Positions 39,186 to 48,768 of a DNA stretch of 64,000 nt are shown here, in pieces (the first letter of the stretch is position 1; each line of letters starts with the position of its first letter). Origin of the DNA: Aureococcus anophagefferens. Its lineage: Eukaryota; Sar; Pelagophyceae; Pelagomonadales; Pelagomonadaceae. The notes under the pieces were generated by a model that was given only the letters and a program-made list of their open reading frames with translations, was not told the DNA's origin and searched no databases. The stretch spans positions 65,673 through 129,672 of the forward strand of contig NW_008705583.1 in the NCBI RefSeq assembly GCF_000186865.1. Direction: 5' to 3'. The translations under genes and the position numbers were made by a program.

Positions 39186-40065
39186 ATGGCGACGCCAAAG
39201 GAGGTGTTGAGGCACGAGGCCCCCACGAAGAACTTCCTCTGTCCCCTGAGCGCGAACGAGTACGGCATCGAGTTCCTGAGCTTCGTGATCCAGGACTACG
39301 ACAGTAAGCTGACGATCTTCGAGGTGTCGCGGGACCGCCCCCTGCCCATCGACTTCTCCATGCACGACGCCATGGACCCGGACAGCCTGCGGAAAATCAA
39401 CTACGAACTATCGGAAGACTTTTTGCGGCTGCCCAACATCTCGACGACGTTGGTCTTCAGCGTGGGCCAGGAGCCCCTGAGCGACTTCCGCATGATCGAG
39501 CGCCACTACTTTCGGGACCAGCTCATCAAGTCCTACGGCGGAGCGGCGGCGTCCGAAACGGCGCGGCGCGCGCCCGCCGCGGCGCGCGCGGAAGCGCGGC
39601 GCCGGGCCGCGCGCGCGCGCGCGCGGCGCCCCCCCTCCGGGCGCTCACGCCCCCCGCCCCCGCGCAGACTTCTCCTTCGGGTTCTGCATCCCCGGGTCGA
39701 CGAACACGTGGGAGGCCGTCTACGCGCTGCCGCCGATGGACAACGCGCTCGTGTCGGATATGATCGCGCACCCCTACGAGACGAGCTCCGACAGCTTCTA
39801 CTTCGTCGGCGACAAGCTCATCATGCACAACAAGGCCTTCTACAAGTACATCCCCGAGGACAGCAACGCGCAGTGCAAGTCCTACGAGTCGAAGTACGCG
39901 TCCGCCAAGGGCGAGAAGGCGTCCGCCAAGGCCGAGTCCAAGGGCGCGGCCGGCGCCAAGGCCGAGGCCAAGGGCGCCAAGAGCAGCGGGGGCGCCGGGG
40001 CCAAGGCCCAGGCCAAGGGCGGCGGCGACGACGAGCTCTGGTCCAAGGAGAGCGACTACTTCTAG
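39186..40065 (+). CDS. UNC119: UNC119/PDE6-delta family lipid-binding chaperone
   Basis: Exons 39186-39537 and 39668-40065 give 249 residues. [20 protein letters not shown] opens the immunoglobulin-like beta-sandwich; splicing the 130 bp GC-AG intron joins DQLIKSY to [20 protein letters not shown], followed by [20 protein letters not shown] and [12 protein letters not shown], all strong UNC119 signatures. The family binds N-terminal myristoyl groups of cargo such as Galpha and ciliary proteins and carries them to cilia, releasing them through ARL3. The C-terminus here is extended by an [12 protein letters not shown] tail not found in animal UNC119. A ciliary or flagellar trafficking role is inferred from the family. 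Confidence 0.92.
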
Positions 40066-40306
40066 GGCGCGCGCGGGCCGCCGCCGCCGCCGGGGCGGCG
40101 GGGGCCCCCGCGCGCCGCGCGATCCACGCCGCCGAACGGCGCCGCGGCCCGACCCGACCCCGGCGGAGGCCGCACTAACGAGAACGTGACACTTCCCGGG
40201 GAGCATGCGTGAGGAGTTGGGGAGCGCTGCGGCGGCGGCGAGGCGAGCCGAAAAAATCAGCAACATCAATGCACCTGAGGATCTGCTCTCGACGCACTCG
40301 TCGACG

Positions 40307-43300
40307 ATGTTGGGCATGCACCGGTGCTGCCTCGGCCTCTGGGCCCTGGTCGCGACGGTGTCGCCGTTCGTCCTCGCCCCGGCGCGACGACGGCCGCGAC
40401 CCTCGATTGCCCGCCCGGCGCCCTGCGTCGTGAGCGGGCCCGTGCGGGCGCGCCTCGCGCGGCTCCTGGCCGCGCCGGCGGAGGCGCCGCCGCGCGCGCC
40501 CCCCCCGCCGCAGACCAACGGCGCGTCGGCGCCGCCGCCCGACGCGCCCGAGGCGCGGTCGCTGTCCGTCGTCGCGTCGAGCGTCATGGCCCTCGGCGTG
40601 CTGCCCGGCGAGGAGCTCAAGCGCATGCTCGACAACTTCTGCGCGAGCCTGCCGCCGGACGAGTTCAAGGCGCTGCTCCTCTCCATCGGCGCGAACCTCG
40701 CCCCGCGCGTCCACAAGAACCTCGTGCTCCTCCTCGCGCCCGACGCCGTGAGCCGGCTTTTAGATCGGACGGCGCTCGCGGGCTACGGCGACCTGGGGCG
40801 GAACGCGTCGCGCGCCGCGCTCGGCCGCGCGCTGCCGCGGCGCGTCGCCAAGACGCTCGTGAACCGCTGGCTGCGGGACGCCGACGCCGTGGAGCTCAAG
40901 CGCGTCGTGACGTCGGGCCTCGCGAAGCTCGGGCCCGGCCGGCTCGCGGAGCTCGCGCCGGTCTGTTTGGCCGCGATCTTCGGCGAGCGGCCGCGGGTCG
41001 CTCCGCCGCCGCCCGCGGCGCCGCCCGCCGAGGAGCCCGTCGTGCTCCCGGCGACGGTCGCCGCCTGGGCCGCGCCGCGCCTCGCGCTCGCGCTCGGGCG
41101 GGACCGGCGCCGCGCGGCCTTGCTCCGCGCGATCGCGGGCCTGAGCGACGGCGACGCGCGCGCCTTGCTCAACGACCTGAGCCTGTCCTGGGCGGGCGCG
41201 GGCCGCGGCGACCGCGACCGCCAGCTCGCGGACGTCGTCGACATCGCGCTGAGCGACCCGTCGGAGCCGCGCAACGGCGAGCGCGCGCTCGCGCGGCGGT
41301 TGCCGACGGACGTCAAGAACGATCTCGTGAAGTCGCTCGCGCCGTACCTCACGAACGACTTCCTCTTCCGCTCCTTCCCCGAGGCGCGGCGCGCCGCCGA
41401 CGGCGCCCTGCGGCTCCTGGGCGTCGGCACGGCGCCGAACCTCGCGCCGACGACGGAGGGGCGCCTGCTGCAGGCGAGGGACGTCGCGAGGATCGCGCGC
41501 GACCGCGACCTCGAGGCGCGCGTCATGCGCGCGGCCGTCAAGGCGCTGTCGACGCCGCGCGACGTCTCCGTGCCCTTCGCGAATATTCCGATAGTCAGCC
41601 GGCCAAGAGTGGGCGAGCGGAAGCCCGACGGCGACTTCCTCGTGCCCGCGACGGGCCCCGGGCCGACGGTCGAGACGGCCGACGCCGTCAAGACCGTCGC
41701 GGAGACGGCCGTGTCCGACGCCGTGGACACGCTGCCGCCGGCGCTCGTCGCGAAGCAGCTGCGGACGCTCGTGGCGCGGTTGCCCGCGGACTTCGTGCGC
41801 GCGGAGGCCGTGACGCTCCTGGGCACGCTGCCGGCGGACGAGCTCGTCGACGCGACCGTCGGCCTCGTCGACGCGGCGCCCGAGGGCGTGCTGCGGCGCC
41901 TCGCGGGCCGGCTGCTCGACTTGGCCGCGCAGAGTCGGCTCCGGGCGACGGGCGGCGAGCTCACGGGCGGTGTGGTGACGCTGCAGTCGCTCGCCGTCGC
42001 CGTGAACGCGTACGACGTCGGCCTCCTGCGGTCGACGGCGAAGACCCTGTTACGAGGCGCGCCGCCGAAGAACCTCGCGGCCAAGGTGAAGCAGATCCTC
42101 GAGGCGACGCCCGGCGCGACGATCCAGAACGCCGTGCTCCGGGCTTTGGACGCGGCCGCGGCGAAGGGCGCGGAGTACGACACGCTCCGGTCCATGATGG
42201 GCGCCGGGGCGCCGTCGAAGGTCGAGGCGGAGGCCGACGTGGACCAGAAGCCGGACCTCGCGGGGTCGCTGAAGCGCCTCTTCCTCGAGAAGCAGCAGGA
42301 TCTGAACGGGCTCCGCGGCGGGACGCGGGAGGACGAGTCCGAGGGCGAGGTCCCGCTGGAGGCCGTCCTCCTGGACGTCGTCAACGAGCTGAACCCGGAG
42401 CTGCTCATCGCCCTCAGCCTGGACACGCTCGCGGCGCTCCCGCCCGAGGCCTACGAGTCGCTGAGCCGCCTGCTCGTCGTCGGCATCTGGGACCGGCTCG
42501 TGCTCCAGCAGCTGCCCCCCGCGGTGTCCGAGGGCCTCAAGGAGGTCGTCGACACGGTGTCGGACACGGCGAACGCGTCGCTGCTCGTGTCCTACGTCGA
42601 GGCGGGCGCGGGCGGCGTCGTCGGCGGCGCCGCGGCCAAGGGGTCGCTCAACATCCTGCTCGGCGGCAAGGCTGGCGCGGCGCTCGGCGGCACGACGCTC
42701 GGCGCCGCGGCCAAGGCCGGCGTCGCCGGCGCGGCGGCCTTCAAGGGGCTCGCGCTCACGTCCATCTTCTACGCGGGCAAGCTCTTCCTCTTCAGCGACA
42801 GCCAGCCGGAGTCGCTGGACCAGGCCTGGGCGACGGCCGCGGAGGAGGCGTTCCTGTCGTCGTTCCTCCTCGTCGCCGCGACGCTCGGCGTCGCGGCCTA
42901 CGACCGCCGCGACAAGGGCGACGACGCGTCGCGGTTCCGCGAGGCGGGCGACCGGAGCCGCGCGGCCCTGGCGGCGCTCCTGCTGGGGCCGGACTCGGAC
43001 CCCTTCGCGGACCGCGACCTCGAAAAGGCGCTGAAAAAGGCCGCGAGGGACCCGCCGCGGCGCGGCGCCGCGGCCGTCTGCCGGAACCTGTTGTTGGACG
43101 AGTACCTCGACGCCGACGTCGCGGAGACCCTGCGGTGGAAGTTCGCGAACCCGGCGCCCCGCGCGCCGCCGCCGAAGCCGCCGCCGCCGAACGAGACCGA
43201 GGCCGCGTCGCCCTCGTTCCTCGCGAACCTCTTCTCCACCTTCAAGAAGGCGCCGAACGCGACGGCCGACGCGGCGGCGGAAGGCGCGGCGGAAGGCGGC

Positions 43301-43423
43301 GATGCCGACGACGACGCCGACGACGACGCCGACGACGCCAACGACGCCGACGACGACGCGCTGGCGGATTCGCCGGCGGGCGTCGCTACGCTCTACGACG
43401 CCCCGGGCGTCGCTGCGCCCTAA
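40307..43423 (+). CDS. Large plastid-type helical protein, unknown
   Basis: 1,038 residues in a single exon. The N-terminus MLGMHRCCLGLWALVATVSP runs into FVLAPARRRPR, resembling a signal peptide followed by a transit region. The body consists of many short amphipathic helices with recurring phrases such as LPPDEFKALLLSIGANLAP, LPADFVRAEAVTLLGTLPAD and LNPELLIALSLDTLAALPPE, suggesting a degenerate helical repeat. Toward the C-terminus are a glycine/alanine-rich segment, hydrophobic stretches (FKGLALTSIFYAGKLFLF, FLSSFLLVAATLGVAAYD) and an acidic DDDADDDADD tail. I do not recognise a family. A thylakoid or envelope membrane location is possible. An upstream in-frame ATG exists at 40205. Confidence 0.65.
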   Translation: MLGMHRCCLGLWALVATVSPFVLAPARRRPRPSIARPAPCVVSGPVRARLARLLAAPAEAPPRAPPPPQTNGASAPPPDAPEARSLSVVASSVMALGVLPGEELKRMLDNFCASLPPDEFKALLLSIGANLAPRVHKNLVLLLAPDAVSRLLDRTALAGYGDLGRNASRAALGRALPRRVAKTLVNRWLRDADAVELKRVVTSGLAKLGPGRLAELAPVCLAAIFGERPRVAPPPPAAPPAEEPVVLPATVAAWAAPRLALALGRDRRRAALLRAIAGLSDGDARALLNDLSLSWAGAGRGDRDRQLADVVDIALSDPSEPRNGERALARRLPTDVKNDLVKSLAPYLTNDFLFRSFPEARRAADGALRLLGVGTAPNLAPTTEGRLLQARDVARIARDRDLEARVMRAAVKALSTPRDVSVPFANIPIVSRPRVGERKPDGDFLVPATGPGPTVETADAVKTVAETAVSDAVDTLPPALVAKQLRTLVARLPADFVRAEAVTLLGTLPADELVDATVGLVDAAPEGVLRRLAGRLLDLAAQSRLRATGGELTGGVVTLQSLAVAVNAYDVGLLRSTAKTLLRGAPPKNLAAKVKQILEATPGATIQNAVLRALDAAAAKGAEYDTLRSMMGAGAPSKVEAEADVDQKPDLAGSLKRLFLEKQQDLNGLRGGTREDESEGEVPLEAVLLDVVNELNPELLIALSLDTLAALPPEAYESLSRLLVVGIWDRLVLQQLPPAVSEGLKEVVDTVSDTANASLLVSYVEAGAGGVVGGAAAKGSLNILLGGKAGAALGGTTLGAAAKAGVAGAAAFKGLALTSIFYAGKLFLFSDSQPESLDQAWATAAEEAFLSSFLLVAATLGVAAYDRRDKGDDASRFREAGDRSRAALAALLLGPDSDPFADRDLEKALKKAARDPPRRGAAAVCRNLLLDEYLDADVAETLRWKFANPAPRAPPPKPPPPNETEAASPSFLANLFSTFKKAPNATADAAAEGAAEGGDADDDADDDADDANDADDDALADSPAGVATLYDAPGVAAP

Positions 43424-43460
43424 CGTACAAGCTCGGGGCTCATTTATTACGACGCCGACC

Positions 43461-44614
43461 CTACTTCTTCTTCCCGAAGAGGGGCGTGCCGACGCCGACG
43501 GCCTTCTCGGGGTCCGCGAGGGCCTTGAGGTCCGCGAGCTTGGCGGCGCAGTCCGCGACGTCCATGTCCTCGAGGGCGTCGAAGAGGGAGCCCTTGTCGT
43601 CGGCGGAGTAGGCGACGACGGGGTCCAGCGTCCAGGCCTTGAGGTCGACGCCGAGGTCGAGGACCTGGGCGCCGAACGCGTCCTCGGCCGGGTTCGTCTC
43701 GAGCCAGTTCATCTTCTCCGCGAGGCCCTCGAAGGGCGACGCGGACGCGTGGACGCCGTTGTCGCCCGTGTTCGGCTCGCCCGCGAGGCCCAGGCTCTCC
43801 CACTGGGAGAAGATGAGGCCCCGGATGGAGTCCGCGGGCGCCGCGGCCGGGTCCGTCGGTCCGAGCAGCTTGCCGCGGAAGTCGGCCCACTTGAGCGTCG
43901 CCGCGTCCCACTCGACGGCGAAGTAGTGGATGGAGCCGCCGGGCACGGTGAAGCGGTCGCGCATGGACATGTAGAAGGCGTTGAAGGTGTAGGTCGCCGT
44001 GTCGCCCTTCATGAGCTTGCCGCAGTAGAAGCCGCCGCCGAGCTTGATGATGTCGCCCGCGCCCTTGGCCTTCCCCCAGGCCTCGTCCATCTCCGCGCCG
44101 GACAACCCCAAATTCTTGCAGGCGTCGATGGCCGTCATGGCGCGGCCGTCGGCGAGCACGTCGCTCCACTCCTCGCCGAAGAACTCCTTGAACGTCGCCT
44201 CGGGCACCGCGAGCTCCGCGGGCGGCGTGATCGTCGCCTTCGACGCGATGGCGTAGTAGTGCTGGTCCACGAGCTTCTTGCTGTCGATGTCCTCGGACCT
44301 ACCAAGTGCGACGGGGTCGGATTTCTTCACATCTGCAGGCGACATTCACGCGAAAAAACACTCCCGTCGCTCGACGCTGCCTCGGACGCGATGTCGCCCT
44401 CGCTCAGGATCGACAGGCCCGCGCCCTCGAGCTTCTCGCGCACGAGGTCGATGGTCGGCGCCGTCACGGCATGGGGCTTGACGAAGACGAAGGCGCTGTT
44501 CTTCGCGGCCTCGAGCTCGCTGCCGCCGCGGATCTTGGGCGCGCGGAGGCGGTGGGCCGCCGGCGCGAAGGCCGACGCCGACGCGAGGAGGACGAGCGTG
44601 CTGAGAGCGGCCAT
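43461..44614 (-). CDS. Plastid-targeted nucleoside-diphosphate-kinase-like protein
   Basis: Exons 44614-44388 and 44298-43461 give 354 residues. MAALSTLVLLASASAFAPAA is a textbook stramenopile plastid presequence with the ASAFAP motif. The enzyme part starts SAFVFVKPHAVTAPTIDLVR and, after splicing, continues SEDIDSKKLVDQHYYAIASK, matching the first NDK strand/helix and the later HY motif. Near the C-terminus NGVHASASPFEGLAEKMNWL corresponds to the NDK active-site region around the phosphorylated histidine (canonical NxxHGSDS), with Ser-Asp replaced. A long insertion (about 105-230) separates these parts. Whether it still transfers phosphate between nucleotides is uncertain. The 89 bp GT-AG intron is flanked by an exact 8 bp duplication. 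Confidence 0.78.
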
Positions 44615-44789
44615 CGTCGTGGCAGTGCGTCTGACTGGGCGGCTCGGGCTATCAATCGTCGATGTGGGTTGATTTTGAGGGCAAACGAGCAGTCAAACGA
44701 GGGGATGGCGGCGTCCTATGCGTGCAATAGGCGCAGCCACTAGCGGCCGCCAGCTTCCTAGACCTTCTAGCAGTTGGCCCGAAGCATCG

Positions 44790-45653
44790 ATGCGTGCGCT
44801 GGCAGGAGCCAATTTGCTTTTTTTCCTGCCAATTTGCTCCACTTTCTACCCAGCGCCGCTGGCGTCGCCCAGCGCCGGCGCGAGGCACATCGCAGCGCCC
44901 AGCGGAGCAGCGCCCACCGCGTTCGCTCGCACGAATGCTGCGCGCAAGAGTGCAGCGCCGCTCGCGGCGACCGCCGCTCCACCGAAAGCGCCAGCCGCGC
45001 GCCACTTCCTGGTCCTCTGCCACGACGTGGGCGACGCCTTCGCGCGCGGCGAGTTCTCGGTGAACAACCTGCTCGAGGGCCGCGTCGACGTGCTCGCGCG
45101 GTGCCTCACGGCGGCGCTCTGGGTGTCGAACGGCGTCCGCGAGGACGCGACGCTCTGGCTCTGCCTCGGCCGCGACACCGTCGAAATCCGCGGCGCCGAC
45201 GTCCGCGGCCTGAACCCGGACGAGAAGACCGCGGGCCTCTTCCTCCGGCGCGCGCTCGCCGCGGACCAGCCCGACGCGCCGCCGGCGAAGGCGGCGGCGC
45301 CGACGGGCAAGTCGCAGCGGAACCTCGACCGGCTCGTCGCGCGGCGCCGCGTCGCCAAGCTCCCGGCGCCGCCGGGCTTCGTCGTGCGCCGGGGCGAGCG
45401 CTTCGAGGACCGGCTCGACGCGCTCGGCGGCGGCGCCTACGTGCTCCTCCACGAGGCCGGCGGCGCCTGGAGCGCCCGCGCGGAAGCTCGCGACGCCGTC
45501 GTCGTCGTCGCGGACCAGCTCGGCTTCAGCGACGCCGAGGACGCGTTCTTCGCGGCCGACGCCCGCGCGACGCGCGTGTCCTTCGGCGCGGCCAGCCTCC
45601 TCACGAGCCAGTGCATCGTGCTCGCGCACCACTACCTCGATAATGGCGCATGA
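44790..45653 (+). CDS. TrmY-like SPOUT tRNA pseudouridine-54 N1-methyltransferase
   Basis: 287 residues. The first 65 residues (MRALAGANLLFFLPICSTFY, then Ala/Pro/Arg-rich) look like a signal plus transit peptide. The remainder aligns along its whole length with archaeal TrmY: LLEGRVDVLARCLTAALWVS, NGVREDATLWLCLG, RGLNPDEKTAGLFLRRALA, PPGFVVRRGERFEDRLDAL, YVLLHEAGG, and the SPOUT knot region ADQLGFSDAEDAFF with VSFGAASLLTSQCIVLAHHY. TrmY methylates N1 of pseudouridine at tRNA position 54 in archaea. Activity is inferred; the presequence suggests an organelle. An in-frame ATG at 44718 would lengthen the leader by 24 residues. It is head-to-head with the NDK-like gene. Confidence 0.82.
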   Translation: MRALAGANLLFFLPICSTFYPAPLASPSAGARHIAAPSGAAPTAFARTNAARKSAAPLAATAAPPKAPAARHFLVLCHDVGDAFARGEFSVNNLLEGRVDVLARCLTAALWVSNGVREDATLWLCLGRDTVEIRGADVRGLNPDEKTAGLFLRRALAADQPDAPPAKAAAPTGKSQRNLDRLVARRRVAKLPAPPGFVVRRGERFEDRLDALGGGAYVLLHEAGGAWSARAEARDAVVVVADQLGFSDAEDAFFAADARATRVSFGAASLLTSQCIVLAHHYLDNGA

Positions 45654-45670
45654 ACGGCCGCCCCCCTTAG

Positions 45671-46981
45671 TTAGAAGAACTCGGCGCTGTCGTTGGGGAG
45701 GAGGCTCGCGCTCCGGTCGTCGTCCCCCGCCGCCGCCTTGCGGCAGAGCCGGTCCTTGAGCGCGCCGGGCACGCCGAAGCGGTAGAGCGCGAGCCCCCCG
45801 GAGATCAGGACGAGCGCGGCGGCGTCCGTGGGCCGCGGCGGCGCGTGGTCCGGCACGAAGGGCAGGCTGAAGGCCACGGTTGACAGCGGCACGAGCAGCG
45901 TCATCGCGAGCCAGAGGAGGTTCGCGTCGCCGACCTTGAGCGTCAGGATGATGAGCACGTTGTAGGCGACGTTCGCCAGGACGTAGCAGCACACGTAGGC
46001 CGGCGCGCGCGGCCAGCAGTCGTCGACGACGCAGCCGCCGTCGTCGTCGTCGCAGGACCGGACGGCGTCGACGCCGGCGAAGGCGCACGCGAGGCCGTCG
46101 GCGAGGTTCCCCGGGAGCGCCCCCGGGTCGACGGGCGGCGACGACGCGGCGGCGAGCGGCAGCGCCAGCGGCACGGCGAAGAGCAGCTGGAACGCGGCGA
46201 TGCGGCCGTTGAGGAAGACCGCGTCGAGGTCGTGGTCCTTGAGCCGGATCTCCTTGTAGATGGAGCTCAGGCACATGGGCACCGTCGACAGGACCAGCAG
46301 CGACCCCCAGAGGATGGCCTGGCCCTTGGCCGAGTCCGGGTCGCCCTCGGCGCCGCCCGCGAAGAGCGCCGGCCCGATGGCCACGGCGACGCCGAGCGCC
46401 GTCACCGCCGCGCCGACGACCTGGTCCCGCGCGTACTCCGCGCCCAACAGCCGCTTCGACAGGCCCATGCTCACGGGGATCGCGGCCTGGAGCAGCAGCA
46501 CGACGAGCGCGCCGGGCAACGCCGTCGTCGCGAAGACCTGGAGCGTCGCCGCCGCCGCGTCGAGCGCGCCCATCGTCGCGAAGGGCGCGCAGGGGAGCGC
46601 GCGGTGCGCCGCGGTGATGCGCCGCGGCCGGAGCCGCGCGACGGGCACAATGTACGCGTAGGAGAGGGGCACGTAGACGGCCGTCGTCAGCAGGTTCAGC
46701 GCGTTCGGGTAGTTGGCCATGGGCAGCGTCACGAGCTTCGAGAGCACCTTGTTCAGCAGGCCGACGACGACGAGCGCGGCGAGCGTGCCGTACTGCCTCT
46801 TCCGGGCGACGTCCTTGGCCCGCCGCGCCTGCTCGGGCGACGCCACGTCGAGGGGCAGGCTCCGGCTCCGCGGCCCGTGCTGGCCCCAGTCGCGCGTGAT
46901 CTGCGCGTCGACCTGCGCGAGCAGGGCGTCGACGTCGTCGTCGTCCTCCTCCTCGGGCTTCTCGTACTCGCCCTCGAGCAT
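45671..46981 (-). CDS. CRT-like drug/metabolite transporter
   Basis: 436 residues, about ten TM helices. An acidic cytosolic N-terminus (EYEKPEEEDDDDVDALLAQV) precedes helices such as YGTLAALVVVGLLNKVLSKL, NALNLLTTAVYVPLSYAYIV, GALVVLLLQAAIPVSMGLSK, VVGAAVTALGVAVAIGPALF and ANVAYNVLIILTLKVGDANL. The NKVLSK start, the IPVSMGLSKRLLGAEY segment after helix 4 and the Cys-rich lumenal loop before helix 7 (VRSCDDDDGGCVVDDCW) are features of the CRT/CLT branch of the DMT superfamily. Plant CLTs export glutathione precursors from plastids, and apicomplexan CRT moves peptides out of the vacuole. Substrate here unknown. Confidence 0.8.
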   Translation of the reverse strand: MLEGEYEKPEEEDDDDVDALLAQVDAQITRDWGQHGPRSRSLPLDVASPEQARRAKDVARKRQYGTLAALVVVGLLNKVLSKLVTLPMANYPNALNLLTTAVYVPLSYAYIVPVARLRPRRITAAHRALPCAPFATMGALDAAAATLQVFATTALPGALVVLLLQAAIPVSMGLSKRLLGAEYARDQVVGAAVTALGVAVAIGPALFAGGAEGDPDSAKGQAILWGSLLVLSTVPMCLSSIYKEIRLKDHDLDAVFLNGRIAAFQLLFAVPLALPLAAASSPPVDPGALPGNLADGLACAFAGVDAVRSCDDDDGGCVVDDCWPRAPAYVCCYVLANVAYNVLIILTLKVGDANLLWLAMTLLVPLSTVAFSLPFVPDHAPPRPTDAAALVLISGGLALYRFGVPGALKDRLCRKAAAGDDDRSASLLPNDSAEFF

Positions 46982-46993
46982 CGTTTCAGCCAC

Positions 46994-47116
46994 AGCGCGA
47001 CCCGAACACACACCACCGGGGTCGAAGCGAAGGCCGCTCCCGATGCGGACGATGGAGGGGCTGCACGCGCACGCGGCCGGGCTGGGCGCGCCGCGACCCG
47101 AACACACAACACAGGG
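46994..47116. repeat. Direct repeat in the CRT-ClpP intergenic region
   Basis: GCGACCCGAACACACA followed by CCAC or ACAC occurs at about 46997 and again at about 47093, some 96 bp apart, between the divergent start codons at 46981 and 47266. It may be duplicated promoter sequence. Confidence 0.6.
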
Positions 47117-47265
47117 AACCGCCCCCGAAGGCGCCGACGAGATGCGCCGACGGAGCGCCAAGGGCTGCATCGTGAACGGCAACGAGCGCGCGCAGTTTGA
47201 GGTCGAAGCTCGCGCTCTTGTGGCAGCACCACGCCGTGCGAACGCGCGCCTTCCGACGCGACGAG

Positions 47266-47928
47266 ATGCAGCGGTTCGGCGCCATGGCGCGCGTCGCGGC
47301 CGCGCGGCCGCCGTCGGTGACGCTCGCGCGGCGCTCCCTGCCCATGGTGCCCATGGTCATCGAGCGGAGCAGCCGCGGCGAGCGCGCCTTCGACATCTAC
47401 TCGCGCCTGCTCAAGGAGCGCATCATCATCCTCAACGGCCCCGTCCACGACGAGCTCGCGAGCGTCGTCACGGCCCAGCTCCTCTTCCTCGAGTCCGAGG
47501 ACCCGACGAGCCCCATCTCCATGTACATCAACTCGCCCGGCGGCGTCGTCACCGCCGGGCTCGCCATCTACGACACGATGCAGTACATCCAGCCCGCCGT
47601 CGCGACGCTCTGCATGGGCCAGGCCGCGTCCATGGGCTCCCTCCTCCTCGCCGCGGGCGCGGACGGCATGCGCAGGGCGCTGCCGAACGCGCAGATCATG
47701 CTCCACCAGCCGTCCGGCGGCGCGCAGGGCCAGGCGAGCGACATCGCCATCGTCGCCAAGGAGATCCTCAAGACCCGCGCCAAGCTCAACGACATCTACG
47801 TCCACCACACGAAGAAGCCCCTCGCCGACGTCGAGAAGGTCATGGACCGCGACAGCTACTTCACCGCGCAGGAGGCCATGGACTTCGGCGTCGTCGACGA
47901 GGTCGTCCACCCGCGGACGAAGGACTGA
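47266..47928 (+). CDS. clpP: ClpP serine protease subunit, organellar
   Basis: 220 residues. A short basic leader ([20 protein letters not shown]) precedes [20 protein letters not shown] and the complete ClpP core: [20 protein letters not shown], the nucleophile region [19 protein letters not shown], the His region [20 protein letters not shown], and the catalytic Asp in [20 protein letters not shown]. ClpP forms a tetradecameric chamber with ClpX/ClpC unfoldases. Nuclear location with a presequence fits a mitochondrial or plastid subunit. First ATG at 47266 (alternative at 47284); the codon at 47197 is TTG. Confidence 0.92.
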   Translation: MQRFGAMARVAAARPPSVTLARRSLPMVPMVIERSSRGERAFDIYSRLLKERIIILNGPVHDELASVVTAQLLFLESEDPTSPISMYINSPGGVVTAGLAIYDTMQYIQPAVATLCMGQAASMGSLLLAAGADGMRRALPNAQIMLHQPSGGAQGQASDIAIVAKEILKTRAKLNDIYVHHTKKPLADVEKVMDRDSYFTAQEAMDFGVVDEVVHPRTKD

Positions 47929-48007
47929 CCGTGTGTGCGGGGGGGCGACGGCGCGCGCGCGCCGCTTTAGAGAAGGCGAGTTTCGATTTGTGTATGGAGC
48001 GCGAAAT

Positions 48008-48598
48008 CTAGGCGTCCCGGACGCACGCGACGTCGCGGTCGGGGAGGCCCGCCTCCGGGCAGGTCCAGTTCGCCGGGCAGGCGTGCTCGACCCGCGTTGG
48101 GTCCGTGCTGCAGAGGCACGCCGTGCCGTCGTCGTTCGCCCTGACGCTGGGGCACGTCGCGCAGTCGAGGAGCGTGCCGCCGGTCCCGGGCTTGAAGGTG
48201 CCCGCGGGGCACGCCGCGCAGGTCGCCGACGCGTTCCAGTAGGTGCCCGCTTCGCAGGGCGCGCACGCCGTCCGATTGGCGTTGGGCACGCCGCCGACCT
48301 CGCACTCCAGGCACTCCTCGCCCCAGCCGGGCTCCGGCGCGTACGTGCCGCGCGGGCACTCCTCGCACACCGCGCTGCCCTCGGCCATGGCGTGGCGGCC
48401 GGCCTCGCAGACGAGGCAGGCCGTGAACATGCCCTCGAGACTCCAGGGCGCCTCGCCGGGCTGGTGGGTGCCCCGCAGGCACGGCAGGCATCCACAGGGC
48501 CTGGACGGGTAGTTGCTGTAGTTGCCAGCGCCGCAGGTGCACGACCGCGCCTCGCCGGTCGCGGCGAGCAGGGCGGCGACGAGCAAGACGGCGTGCAT
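48008..48598 (-). CDS. Secreted cysteine-rich protein (ephrin-receptor/GCC-type repeats)
   Basis: 196 residues. The signal peptide MHAVLLVAALLAATGEA is followed by repeated Cys modules: CGAGNYSNYPSRPCGCLPC, CLVCEAGRHAMAEGSAVCEE, CPRGTYAPEPGWGEECLECE, CAPCEAGTYWNASATCAACP, AGTFKPGTGGTLLDCATCP. The pattern CxxCxxGTY/F matches the GCC2_GCC3/ephrin-receptor-like disulfide repeat, the same type that forms the stalk of the giant protein at 14271-20301. No TM helix is seen, so the protein is probably secreted or part of the cell cover. Confidence 0.78.
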   Translation of the reverse strand: MHAVLLVAALLAATGEARSCTCGAGNYSNYPSRPCGCLPCLRGTHQPGEAPWSLEGMFTACLVCEAGRHAMAEGSAVCEECPRGTYAPEPGWGEECLECEVGGVPNANRTACAPCEAGTYWNASATCAACPAGTFKPGTGGTLLDCATCPSVRANDDGTACLCSTDPTRVEHACPANWTCPEAGLPDRDVACVRDA

Positions 48599-48768
48599 GG
48601 CGCCGAGCTCAGGAGCGAGTAGGCGACACACCACGCAGAGCTTAAAAATCTGAGTGATGGGCGACGCGCTTTTGCTTTCGGACACAACGTTTTCGGACAC
48701 GTCAACTTGCATTTTTCAAGATAAAGTTCAAGTCTGGGGCAGCCCCGACGCATCTCCCCGACGCGACG

